Assembly: GCF_910596095.1 (NCBI RefSeq)
Contig: NC_056550.1
Coordinates: 11,902,501 to 11,966,500, forward strand
Reading direction: 5' to 3'
Origin: Thunnus maccoyii
Taxonomy: Eukaryota > Chordata > Actinopteri > Scombriformes > Scombridae
DNA length: 64,000 bases
Shown one piece after another: positions 1 to 9,749 of this stretch (position 1 is its first letter; each line of letters starts with the position of its first letter). The position numbers were made by a program, and so were the translations under genes. The notes under the pieces were generated by a model that saw nothing but the letters and a program-made list of their open reading frames with translations, did not search any database and was not told the origin of the DNA.

Positions 1-153
1 TTTTGTGGAGAATAAAAGAACATTAACTTTAAGTTACTGTTTTAAATAATACATTTGTATGTGTCAAAATAAATGCTAATAACACAATTCCAAGTTGACT
101 ATGTGTGACACAACAGTTCATCCTTCTTTTATAGCCTGTCAGTATCCTTCTTT

Positions 154-187
154 ATGCAAAGTGAACTTCCTCACAGTCTGCTATAAA
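154..187 (+). promoter_or_regulatory. VA1 promoter: octamer-like and TATA-like motifs
   Basis: Octamer-like ATGCAAAG (154-161) is followed about 20 bp later by TATAAA (182-187), then about 70 bp to the leader ATG. This is one of two family A promoter types; VA8, VA9 and VA12 have the same one. The other type (VA2-VA6, VA10, VA13) carries ATGCAAAC and TATAAAAA. The vertebrate consensus octamer is ATGCAAAT, so the last base differs. Confidence 0.6.
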
Positions 188-257
188 CACTTGATATCAT
201 GCTGTCAGTTGCAGCAGAAGAAGAGAAGCTCCCATCAGATCACCTTCAATACCAACC

Positions 258-697
258 ATGTTCTCTGTAGCTCTGCTGCTGCTGCTGCTGCTGGATCCTG
301 TGAGTCTCACTGAGGCAGAGACACTGACAGTATGATCACAGCACACTGACTGTTCACTGTTGTTACACTGATTCAATACTCAACATGTTTTCCTCCACAG
401 GTGTGAAGTGTGAACAGGTGACACAGCCAGCCTCAGTGACTGTGCAGCCAGGTCAACGTCTGACCATCACCTGTCAGGTCTCTTATTCTTTTAGCAGCTA
501 TTGGACATTTTGGATCAGACAGCCTGCAGGGAAAGGACTGGAGTGGATTGGAAGTAGATATACTGGAGGTTCATACTACAAAGATTCACTAAAGAATAAG
601 TTCAGAATCGACTTAGACTCTTCCAGCAACACAGTGACTCTAAACGGACAGAATGTGCAGCCTGAAGACACTGCTGTGTATTACTGTGCCAGAGACC
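258..697 (+). CDS. IGHV: IGHV segment, family A (VA1); leader out of frame at the usual donor
   Basis: Variable segment that would encode FR1-FR3 with CDR1 and CDR2 of a heavy chain after joining to D-J. Leader exon 258-299, V exon 402-697 (acceptor after TTTTCCTCCACAG). FR1 starts CEQVTQPASVTVQPGQ; CDR1 region YSFSSYW, CDR2 SRYTGGSYY; Cys23, Trp41 (WIRQ) and Cys104 (YYCAR) are present. RSS: heptamer CACAATA 698-704, 23 bp spacer, nonamer ACAAAAACC 728-736. Oddity: the leader is a run of CTG codons and is 42 nt, not the usual 43, so splicing at GTGAGT (300) would put GTG TGA at the start of the V exon. A second GT four bases downstream (304) would restore frame. The V exon itself is intact, so function is uncertain. 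Confidence 0.85.
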
Positions 698-739
698 CAC
701 AATAACACAAACCATCAGCAGACCTGAACAAAAACCCCT

Positions 740-1785
740 CAGTGCCTGAACACTTGTAACATGAAGCCACCAGAGGAGGAGCCCTCAGACCACTAATGAT
801 TTCAATACCAGTTCACTGTTATGAAAAGGAAAGAATAAACAGAAAAAAACTTTATGTATGTAATGTAAAAACCTATAGTATGAAAGTATAAGATATGTTG
901 TTAATTTATTTTTAACAAGAATTGATTTCATGGTGCTGTAGATACTTTAATGTTTTAATTACTATTATATCACAGTGTGTATTCCTATGACAAAAAAATA
1001 CATTATAATATGTTATTTTTGTCTTAACTTTTATATTTATGAAAAAGACATGCAAGAGGTAACATTACCACATGCATTTCCCCAAATTCTCTCCCGGTGG
1101 GTGAGATTAAGATTAATAAATACAAAACATAGTGTCATCTCATGTTTTAGTGAAGTTATTTTGTGTCATGATAATTCAGTTGCAAGTGTGTTAAAAATAT
1201 GTGTTTGTTGGGGGAAACTCTGATATCCAACAACACAAGTTGGTTGTAACTCAAACTTGCAACACAAAATTCAACACTTGAAGAGAATTCTGATCAAGTA
1301 CAATTTTCAAAATTCAGATCAGATCAAAATTCATTTAACTGGTGTTGCAATTATTCCATCATTGTTTTGTCTGTGAGGACGAGTCAGTTCAAAACTTGGT
1401 TGTCTTCCACCTTTACTGATCTGACTGCAGAGAGAGAGACAAACTGGTTACTGTAGTTTTCACTGATATTTGTTTTACACAAGAAACAGAGTTTATATTT
1501 CACATTGGACATTTTAAAGGACTAAAGAAGATGGGTATTCATAACATCCATGTACTGAGGAGTTACATATTTTTCATGTATTCTCATTAGTTTTCTTCAC
1601 TTATATTCTTACGGGGGTTTTCTTTCCCCCTGACATCCTGAATGTTATGAGCACTTTGTAAGAAAAACAAAACAAAGCAAAATTTGTTCAGGAGGTACTT
1701 TTTCTAGTAAAACTCAATTATAATGACTATAAACTTAATATCGAAATTGATATAGCAAAATTTCAAAAATTCAATCCGGTTCTCT
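740..1785. other. A-to-B spacer, class I, with a decayed B promoter
   Basis: Non-coding spacer between VA1 and VB1, closely matched by 14980-16050, 38495-39560 and 44497-45560. At 1371-1440 lies a decayed copy of the family B promoter block (GTGAGGACGAGTCAGTTC, then TCTTCCACC and CTGACTGCAGAGAG), in which the octamer-like core has been lost. No V exon follows this ghost promoter. The real VB1 promoter is about 430 bp further on. Confidence 0.6.
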
Positions 1786-1792
1786 CTCCCTG

Positions 1793-1885
1793 TGAGGAGG
1801 AGTCAATGCAAAACCTTGATGTCTTCCACCTCTACTTATCTGACTGCAGAGAGGATGACAGAGAACAGTGGACACACAGTTTAAC
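1793..1885 (+). promoter_or_regulatory. VB1 promoter and 5' UTR
   Basis: Family B promoter block: TGTGAGGAGGAGTCA, octamer-like ATGCAAAA (1806-1813), TCTTCCACCTCTAC, GACTGCAGAGAGGATGACAG and then the leader. The block is nearly identical in front of every family B gene. No clear TATA box is seen. Confidence 0.6.
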
Positions 1886-2331
1886 ATGATGGACTATAGG
1901 ACAGGACTGCTGCTTTTAACTATCTGCTGGGCAGGTGAAGATTTTCACAGATCTTGAGTTGAAGTTGTTGTTAAAAAGTTACCAACTTAAAGAAACTGAT
2001 TATTCTCCATCTTCTGTCTTGACAGGTGTTGAAGGTCAGACTCTGACAGAATCTGAACCAGCAGTTAAAAAGCCTGGAGAATCCCACAAACTGACCTGTA
2101 CAACATCTGGATTGTCATTCAGTAGCTACTACATGGCCTGGATCAGACAGGCTCCTGGAAAAGGACTGGAGTGGATTGCAGCTATCAGCAATGGTGGTGG
2201 TAGCAAATACTACTCTCAGTCAGTTCAAGGCCGGTTCACCATCTCCAGAGACGATAGCAGAGAGCAGCTGTATCTGCAGATGAACAGTCTGAAGACTGAA
2301 GATTCTGCTGTTTATTATTGTGCTCGATATC
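1886..2331 (+). CDS. IGHV: IGHV segment, family B (VB1)
   Basis: Leader exon 1886-1934 (two in-frame ATGs, [17 protein letters not shown], donor GTGAAG), intron to GACAG, V exon 2026-2331. Mature part [21 protein letters not shown]1 region [14 protein letters not shown]2 [13 protein letters not shown]3 [18 protein letters not shown], ending YYCARYPQ. All canonical residues are present. RSS: perfect heptamer CACAGTG 2332-2338, 22 bp spacer, nonamer ACAAAATCC 2361-2369. Framework 3 resembles mammalian clan III VH. VB15 near the right edge is its closest relative in intron and CDR2 but differs in CDR1, which suggests exchange within the exon. V and RSS look functional. Confidence 0.93.
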
Positions 2332-2370
2332 CACAGTGACTGAGTTTGTTGAGCAGCTGTACAAAATCCT

Positions 2371-2700
2371 ACAGTACACTGTAAAAAATTACTGTGAAAT
2401 CCACAGTAATTTACTGTGTTCTGCACAGTTAATTACGGTGAATATTTTTACAGTATAGTACTGTGTATTAGGTCTAAAAACACAGTAATCATAATGATAC
2501 TGTAGAAATCACAGTCATGAACACACTACTGTAGAAAATCACAGTAACCATTATGTTACTGTAGAAAATCATAGTAACTACTTCAGTACTGTAGAAAATC
2601 ATGGTAACAATTATGATACTGTAGAAAATCACAGTAACCATTATGTTACTGTAGAAAATCACAGTAATATTGATACTACTGCAGACACCATTATGTTACT
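2371..2700. repeat. Minisatellite, ~30 bp unit (copy 1)
   Basis: Six imperfect units built on ACTGTAGAAAATCACAGTAA, spaced about 30 bp from 2499 on, preceded by inverted ACTGT/ACAGT motifs with the same wording. The copy at 61313-61580 has four units. Many units contain CACAGTA, one base from the RSS heptamer, but no nonamer sits at 12 or 23 bp. Confidence 0.8.
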
Positions 2701-4110
2701 CTATATGAGGTAACAAATTTCCCTTTTGTAAAAAAAAAATCACTAATTTGAAGATTATTTTGTAATACCTTCAAATAAAACCCTCAAATTCATGGTGCAG
2801 ATTAAATAATTTAAACCTTAGTTTGAAATAATTATTCTTTTCATATGAATTCAAGTACTTCAGGATGACCTTGTTTGTTCACGCTTCTGCAGGCTGTTAC
2901 TTTCAGGTTTTAAACTTGTCTCAACGTTTATCAGGTCATAACCTTTTATACAGTCTATGTCATGACCACAGTCTACGGTCATGACAGGCTGTCAGTGAAG
3001 TCGTGAACTGATTGGTTGAGCCAAAGAAAAACATCACATGATCTCAAATTTGAACAGCGTCACTGAGTCAGTCTGGGCGCCAAAGTAATTTACTTCACTG
3101 CAGCCGGTTTGGGATGTAACAGCTCTTTGGTTCACAACATTATCTTTTTTTTTTACTTTAAAGGATTTTCTTCTTAAGAGTGCTCATGTTCTTGTCTGTT
3201 TTTGCTCGGTGTAAAGTTGTCAGACGGTATCATAGATGGACTTTCTGACCTACTACAGCTTGCTAACTTCACCAGCTAACATTTAACTGCAGAGTCCTCT
3301 GAAATAAAGGACGCAACAAACTCGGAACATTCAGAAATGAGCACTGGAAGATAGGGGAGAACACAAAGTCGAATGTTCAACAGATATTTTTTGCAGTGTG
3401 GACAGTGCACTTCTTGCAGCGTGGTGAAGAGTAACGTTAGCCGTCAGTCCGGAGCAGCAGCAGCAGGAGTCACTGACATCAGCAACTGATCAATAAGTGT
3501 CTTCAACATTAAAACACTTGGTCCTGACTAACACCAGACATTACACCAAGCTAGTTTTTGTACTTAATTTATTCACATCGATTTCTGGCCGCTCAGAAGT
3601 GTGCTGTGCTAACATTCTTATGTTAGCTCGTGGTCTGTTAGCTAACAGAAATCCACAGAAATCCAACCTGACTGCATTGTGTTAAACTGAAACAGCTTCA
3701 TGTTACGAAACTTGTCAACACGCCTTAACGTTACAGATGTTACCTTTATAAATTCTGGGACATGTGAGAGCACTGTTATGTGTGTTTAGCCTGTGTCACC
3801 CCCTGGCTAACTCAACACTGTTAAAAAAAACGGTGATGTTTTCACTGTAACTTAATAGTTTATTATTTATTCTATTCTAACGTTAGGTCTGATAAAGATG
3901 GCAAAATGCTCTGATAGTCTATCATCTACTACCAAACTGTGTGAAATTACTGTTTTCCAAGATGTATATGTATTTGTGTGTGCGCGCGCCTGCGTGTATA
4001 GGACTATTAATTAAAAAGTAATCACTCTCAGTAAAAGCAATGTTTTCCAAAGTCATGCACGGCTCTAGATCCTGATGCCTTTCTTCATCATTTCTTTCTA
4101 CTCCTCACAG

Positions 4111-4175
4111 CTGATGACAACTCCTGCTGATGCCAGAGTCCAGTCTCTCCATCATCTCAGGTCTCACTGTGTAAG
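4111..4175 (+). other. Exon-like segment in the 2.3 kb insertion
   Basis: A 65-nt segment is bounded by a pyrimidine-rich acceptor (CTACTCCTCACAG) and a good donor (GTGTAAG then GTAAGA). A second acceptor, TTTTATTACTCATCAG, ends at 4450. Both signals and the 65-nt length are kept in the copy at 62998-63062. No open frame crosses it convincingly, so it may belong to a non-coding transcript or be chance. Confidence 0.3.
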
Positions 4176-4705
4176 GTAAGATTTAAAATCCATTGATAAA
4201 GCCAAGTTAGTCAGCTCTTGTGGCAGTTGTGCTTGTCATACTATGTGCCTGTTTTTAGATATTTTATATTTATATTTTATATTTATTTTGGCTTAACCAC
4301 AAGCATCTCAGCAGTCATCTGATTAGATCTGTTCTCATGTACTAACTCAGAAACGATATTGTCTCTGTTGTGTAAGTTTAGTTTTCACAGAGAAAACAGT
4401 ACTTTAAGGTAATACAAATGTTGTTAATTCAGTGTTTTATTACTCATCAGGAGAACCTGAACCTGAGATCCTGTGTACGACTAAATGGATGCTGCTGATG
4501 GAGACCTGACTTCACCACAACCCTGGCTGTCCTCTTCACATCTTGCTATAGTTCACAGTTGAATATCAGGAGGAAACAATGACATCGCTGGAGTCTGTTC
4601 AAAAGATATTGCTCATCAACATTTTTACAACACATCCTATTTCTTTTACATTCATTTAACTTGCATTTTCCCTGTGATTGTTAAGATTGCTGTTAAGATT
4701 AAGAT

Positions 4706-5780
4706 GAAATAAAGAAAATACAAACTACTACAAATAATAATTCAGATGTTATTTTAAAAAGAACCTGTAAACCTTCTGTAAATGAAGACAACATAATGTC
4801 TATAAATCATGTGGAATCATAATATGAAGGAGGGAAAAACAGTTGTAGATTTCTCTACAAAATCACTAGAGGTCGGTGTCAAGTTTCTCTCTCCTCTTTT
4901 ACAATAAGGAAACACTCAGATCTGCTTTTCTCATTGATCTTAACTGACTGACACTTGAAACCTACACTGAACTAAAGCCTGATTCTCCTGCTTGTCATGT
5001 ACATGGTGTTAAAATGTACTTGAAACAAAAGTCATTTCTGAATTTGAATGAGCTTATTTTGAATCATATATTTTCACTCAATATGATATTTACCATCAGC
5101 AGTGACTGCAGCTCAGTCTGTCAGTGTCAATTCATCATCTCAACAGACAGGAAGTAAATCTCAAGATGAACAACAGAACGCCTAAAGGAGCTGTTGTGTA
5201 TTTTTATTAAAGCTGGATTAACAAAAACTATGTCCTCTTTCTCTCATCCTCACTGATAGACTCTACACAGTCTCACATTATTAATGTCCTCAGGTCAACT
5301 AATTCACAATTACACAACACACAGTCATCTGAGTACCACTGATGTATGACTGAGCTTTAAAATTAAGATTTCATTACAAAAAATATAATGTTAATATAAA
5401 TGAAAAATCTGACTCTTCCATCACATGCTGTAGCTTCATTGAAACCATTGCTGAGAGAAGACAGCAGTAATCTATAAAGTCCAAGTTTCTCTGTGTGTCT
5501 GTGTCTTCAAACATTTGAAAACACTGAAACTATTCAACGTCTTTTATGCAAACTCAACTTTTCATGATATTTACATGATCCTGCTGCTGTTGCTGTATTT
5601 CTGTTTGAATGAAATAAGTAAGAAAAGTCAACAAATAATGAAATAAATGTAATGAAATTAGAATATCACATGTAAAGCAGATGTGATTTCCAGGTGTGTT
5701 TTCAGTTTGCAGATATACAGTAATAACAGTCATCAGACTATTAGTCTCCAGTTAGACCAACATTAATGCTTCATGTGTTT
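4706..5780. other. Intergenic: family B 3' flank grading into family A 5' flank
   Basis: The first half matches flanks at 23280-23525 and 34495-35100 (for example CACTAGAGGTC..GTGTCAAGTTTCTCTC). The second half leads into the VA2 promoter and matches the region upstream of VA10. No gene is seen. An AATAAA occurs at the start, just after the insertion. Confidence 0.5.
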
Positions 5781-5880
5781 GATTCTATGCAAACTCAGTG
5801 ATCCTCCTTGGTTCTCAGATATAAAAACTTCACATCAGACTGTCAGTGGAGATCACAGCACATCAGTTTCACCATAAACC

Positions 5881-6304
5881 ATGTTCTCTGTAGCTCTGCT
5901 GCTGCTGTTGGCAGCTGGATCCTGTGAGTTTCTTTGTTTTTTTCATAGTCAGCAGTTCTTCCTGTTTTTTGATAATTTGTCACAAAATATTTTTCTTGTT
6001 TTCTTCGCAGGTGTGAAGTGTGAACAGTTGACACAGCCAGCCTCAGTGACTGTGCAACCAGGTCAACGTCTGACCATCACCTGTCAGGTCTCTTATTCTC
6101 TTGGCTATTACACAGCTTGGATCAGACAGCCTGCAGGGAAAGAACTGGAGTGGATTGGAAGTAGATATACTGGAGGCTCTCACTACAAGGATTCACTAAA
6201 GAATAAGTTCAGTATCGACGTAGACTCTTCCAGCAACACAGTGACTCTAAACGGACAGAATGTGCAGCCTGAAGACACTGCTGTGTATTACTGTGCCAGA
6301 GACC
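5881..6304 (+). CDS. IGHV: IGHV segment, family A (VA2)
   Basis: Promoter: ATGCAAAC 5787-5794 and TATAAAAA 5820-5827. Leader exon 5881-5923 (MFSVALLLLLAAGS plus split Cys codon, donor GTGAGT), acceptor TTCTTCGCAG, V exon 6011-6304. The V exon opens VKCEQLTQPASV; CDR1 region YSLGYY is one residue shorter than in most A genes; CDR2 SRYTGGSHY; FR3 FSIDVDSSSNTV. Canonical Cys/Trp/Cys present. RSS: CACAATA 6305-6311, 23 bp spacer, ACAAAAACC 6335-6343. The intron happens to be open in one frame, but its splice sites are standard. The 3' flank (about 6450-6800) was copied to 47330-47670. It looks functional. Confidence 0.93.
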
Positions 6305-6344
6305 CACAATAACACAAACCATCAGCAGACCTGAACAAAAACCC

Positions 6345-7640
6345 CTCAGTGCCTGAACACTTGTAACATGAAGCCACCAGAGGAGGAGCCCTCAGACCAC
6401 TAATGATTTCAAGTCTAAGTCAAACAGTCTATGAATACTGTTTACTGTACATTAGTACTGAAAATGTCGAAAAAAATATAATAAAAGCATTTGATTGCAT
6501 AATGCAATAATATAGATACTAGAACATTATAATAACTGATATATGACATGATGGGACAAATGGATTACAATAATAGAGATTATTAAACTTTAAACCATCA
6601 TATGTTCAAAGAGACTGGTGTGAGCTACAATTTCACAAGTTGATGCTTTTCCCAAATAGTGTCTTATTTCTCTGACTCATAATGTCTATATGTAGAATAT
6701 TGAGGAACGAATAACAGCAACATTTCAACATGCACCTTGCTTTTAAAAGGAAGCAGTGAAACCCCCAAAAGTTGTGTCTTTTCCATAACTTCATCATTTA
6801 AATTTTTCAGCTCTCATTGATAAGTGTTGTGTTAACAGTAATAGTAAACCTCCCACAGTGAATATTTACCTGTTTGGGTGTTTGTTTTGAAATATTGTTT
6901 TATTAAATAACCACAATACATGAATGCAGATCATACATTTAACAGTTTTAAAAAGCTGATTATCTCAAAGAAAATTTAAAAATAACGTTTTCCTCAAAAA
7001 CAGCAGGATTCTGATGGATATCAAAGGTTTGAGCTTAATATTTTGATAATTCAAAATGTATTCAGCTCATCCTTTTTGTCATGCAGGTGTCTTAAATCAC
7101 CAGTTGATGATTAATAAATTGTATGAAGGACATTTTATTTAGTATTATGCTGTGTTCATACTTTTGAAGTTAATTATGAGACTGATGTAGGAGAAGCTGA
7201 CAGTGAATCAATTCTCTCAGGAAACCAGTTCACATCATATTTAATTTGAAAACTAACTAATCACACTGTAAACATGGCTTAGAGAAAGCTAACAGTGTTG
7301 GTGGTTACTCCTGTGTCCATGGTGCTCATCATCACTTTTTGCGGCGTTAATTTTAATGAATATGTGTTCCATTATCCATGATGAAAATTTCCCAAACAAC
7401 AGTCCTTAATGTTATTAATATTATTATATGGTCGCAACAATACATACTAGTTTACAGTAAAAGCAGAGATGCATTATTTTAAATAGTAACAATTGTTTCA
7501 TTGAAGTCAGCGACATTTTCAAAATGTTACATTTAAGTGAGTAATGAAATAAAAATATCGTATGTAAAGCAGAGGTAATTTCCATAATAACAATCATTAG
7601 ACTCTTCTATTACTCTCCAGTTTGACCAACATTAATGCTT
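6345..7640. other. Intergenic VA2-VA3
   Basis: AT-rich DNA without a recognisable gene. The part from about 6940 to 7640 is a close match of 13670-14400 upstream of VA4, so it is a conserved family A 5' flank. The part near 6450-6800 recurs at 47330-47670. Confidence 0.5.
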
Positions 7641-7655
7641 CATGTGTTTGATTCT

Positions 7656-7696
7656 ATGCAAACTCAGTGATCCTCCTTGTTTCTCAGATATAAAAA
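7656..7696 (+). promoter_or_regulatory. VA3 promoter: octamer-like and TATA
   Basis: ATGCAAAC (7656-7663) and TATAAAAA (7689-7696) lie about 90 and 55 bp upstream of the VA3 ATG. This is the second family A promoter type, near-identical at VA2, VA4, VA5, VA6 and VA13. Confidence 0.65.
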
Positions 7697-7749
7697 CTTC
7701 ACATCAGACTGTCAGTGGAGATCACAGCACATCAGTTTCACCATAAACC

Positions 7750-8175
7750 ATGTTCTCTGTAGCTCTGCTGCTGCTGTTGGCAGCTGGATCCTGTGAGTCT
7801 CTCTGGATTTGCCACAGTCAGCAGTTCTTCTTTTGTTTTGATAATTTGTCACAAAATATTTTCTTCTTTTAACAGGTGTGAAGTGTGAACAGTTGACACA
7901 GCCAGCCTCAGTGACTGTGCAGCCAGGTCAACGTCTGACCATCACCTGTCAGGTCTCTTATTCTGTTAGCAGCTATTACACAGCTTGGATCAGACAGCCT
8001 GCAGGGAAAGGACTGGAGTGGATTGGAAGTGCACGTGTTGGATACACCACAGACTACAAAGATTCACTAAAGAACAAGTTCAGTATCGACTTAGACTCTT
8101 CCAGCAACAGAGTGACTCTAAACGGACAGAGTGTGCAGCCTGAAGACACTGCTGTGTATTACTGTGCCAGAGACC
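7750..8175 (+). CDS. IGHV: IGHV segment, family A (VA3)
   Basis: Leader exon 7750-7792 (43 nt, donor GTGAGT), V exon 7876-8175 after TTTTAACAG. CDR1 region YSVSSYY; CDR2 SARVGYTTDY, a cassette shared with VA8, VA13 and VA14 although their CDR1s differ. FR3 FSIDLDSSSNRV with GQSVQPED, where most paralogues have GQNVQPED. Canonical residues complete. RSS: CACAATA 8176-8182, 23 bp, ACAAAAACC 8206-8214. It pairs with VB2 downstream across a class II spacer. It looks functional. Confidence 0.93.
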
Positions 8176-8214
8176 CACAATAACACAAACCATCAGCAAA
8201 CCTGAACAAAAACC

Positions 8215-9175
8215 CCTCAGTGCCTGAACACTTGTAACATGAAGCCACCAGAGGAGGAGCCCTCAGACCACTAATGATTTCAACACCAGTTCACTGTTAC
8301 AATAACAGGAAACAGTATTTGATCATATTTAACCATAAAAAGTAAAAAAAAATATAACATGACTTATTATAATATATAATTATAATAATATAAAATAATT
8401 CAGTGGAGGCATTTACCAAAAAGTGTTCTCTCTTCCTGACTCACAAAATTTATATTTCAAGTGGTGAATTTGTTGCGGCATTATTTCAGTGGTAAACTAC
8501 ACTTTAAAAGCTCTTCATCTAGAAGAAATGAAACATAAAAGTTTCTTTACGTCAATTTTATTTTTATTTTTAGTTTGTGGCTCCACATAAATTACTTTTG
8601 TCAGTCTGGAATAACAATGAGAGGAAGGACTGAACAGGACAAGAAATGTAACATTTTCTCCTTTTACTCGTGAGAATACAAGAGCTTTACAAAACACTTT
8701 CACAGCCTTTGGCACAATCTGTCACCAGTATAGATGCAAACATTACAGGTGACCTCAGTAGATCAAAATATTAGCAAACTGTAAATAAGTTAAATAAGCT
8801 GTGGTATTAAAATAAAATAATGTCATTAATAACTGACAACTATCATTTTCTTGGTCTGGATGTTTATAAATTAAAACACGTTTTATGTCTTAGTCCTATG
8901 TGCATTGAAGATTAATATTGACTTTTTTTTTTTTTTATTTACCCGTTTCTTTTTACATATTTTTCACATATTCTCATCAGTTTTCTTCACTTATATTCCT
9001 ACTGGGGTTTCTTTCCCCCTGACATCCTGAATGTTATGAGCACTTTGTCAGAAAAACAAAAAAAGCAACATTTGTTCAGGAGCTACTTTTTCTATTAACA
9101 CTTAATGATAATAAGTATGAACTTTATATTGAAATTATTATTGCAATTTTCAGTATTTCAATCCCGTTCTCTCTT
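8215..9175. other. A-to-B spacer, class II
   Basis: Spacer VA3-VB2, closely matched by 21567-22550 (VA6-VB6) and 55961-56930 (VA13-VB14). It contains a poly-T run near 8923-8936 that is longer in the VA6-VB6 copy. No gene. Confidence 0.55.
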
Positions 9176-9273
9176 TGCTGTGAGGAGGAGTCAATGCAAA
9201 ACCTTGATGCCTTCCACCTCTACTTATCAGACTGCAGAGAGGATGACAGAGAACAGTGGACACACAGTTTAAC

Positions 9274-9711
9274 ATGATGGACTATAGGACAGGACTGCTG
9301 CTTTTAACTATCTGCTGGGCAGGTGAAAATATTTACAGATCTTAAATTGAAGTTGTCTTCAAAAAATTAAAAACTTAAGTAACAATTTTCTTTTTGTCTT
9401 GACAGGTGTTGATGGTCAGACTCTGACAGAATCTGAACCAGCAGTTAAAAAGCCTGGAGAATCCCACAAACTGACCTGTACAACATCTGGATTGTCATTC
9501 AGTAGCTACTACATGGCCTGGGTCAGACAGGCTCCTGGAAAAGGGCTGGAGTGGATTGCAACTATCAGTAGCAGTGGTAGTGGCAAATACTACTCTCAGT
9601 CAGTTCAATGCCGGTTCACCATCTCCAGAGACAACAGCAGAGAGCAGGTGTATCTGCAGATGAACAGTCTGAAGACTGAAGATTCTGCTGTTTATTATTG
9701 TGCTCGAGACT
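9274..9711 (+). CDS. IGHV: IGHV segment, family B (VB2)
   Basis: Octamer-like ATGCAAAA 9194-9201. Leader 9274-9322 ([17 protein letters not shown]), V exon 9406-9711. CDR1 region [17 protein letters not shown]2 [11 protein letters not shown], end CARDSQ. The FR3 start reads [11 protein letters not shown]: the Gly found in relatives is Cys, adding an unpaired cysteine beside the strand that carries Arg-Phe-Thr. RSS: CACAGTG 9712-9718, 22 bp spacer, ACAAAATCC 9741-9749. The frame is open and the canonical residues are present, but the extra Cys could impair folding. Confidence 0.9.
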
Positions 9712-9749
9712 CACAGTGACTGAGTTGATTGAGCAGCTGTACAAAATCC

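Larger units (their letters stand above)
2371..4705. repeat. 2.3 kb insertion downstream of VB1 (copy 1)
   Basis: Sequence inserted 2 bp after the VB1 nonamer. The normal family B 3' flank (as after VB6 and VB8) resumes at about 4706 with GAAATAAAGAAAATAC. It replaces about 170 bp of flank. In order it has a minisatellite, a 9-bp-arm hairpin (2959-2967/2977-2985, GTCATGACC), an inverted CCAAT box (GATTGG near 3010), an AP-1-like TGAGTCA, a stretch with several GTTAGC/AACGTT motifs, and exon-like segments at 4111-4175 and from 4451. A second copy lies at 61313-63595. It could be a transposon or a displaced gene fragment; no long coding frame is seen. Confidence 0.7.

Noticed and set aside
1935-2339. 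Extended family B frames running from the intron (..SYQLKETDY..) into the V exon
   Set aside because: They start at the donor GTG, not an ATG, and are in a different frame from the leader. They recur only because the intron is conserved.
2390-2700. CRISPR-like direct repeats
   Set aside because: Units are imperfect, contiguous and without unique spacers in a vertebrate locus; it is a minisatellite.
3373-3489. 38-codon ATG frame (MFNRYFLQCGQCTSCS..) in the 2.3 kb insertion, also open in copy 2
   Set aside because: Too short, no family resemblance, and the two copies are too similar for frame conservation to mean selection.
5881-6312. Single 143-codon frame covering VA2 leader, intron and V exon
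   Set aside because: Standard donor and acceptor flank the middle part and paralogues have stops there. The open intron is chance.
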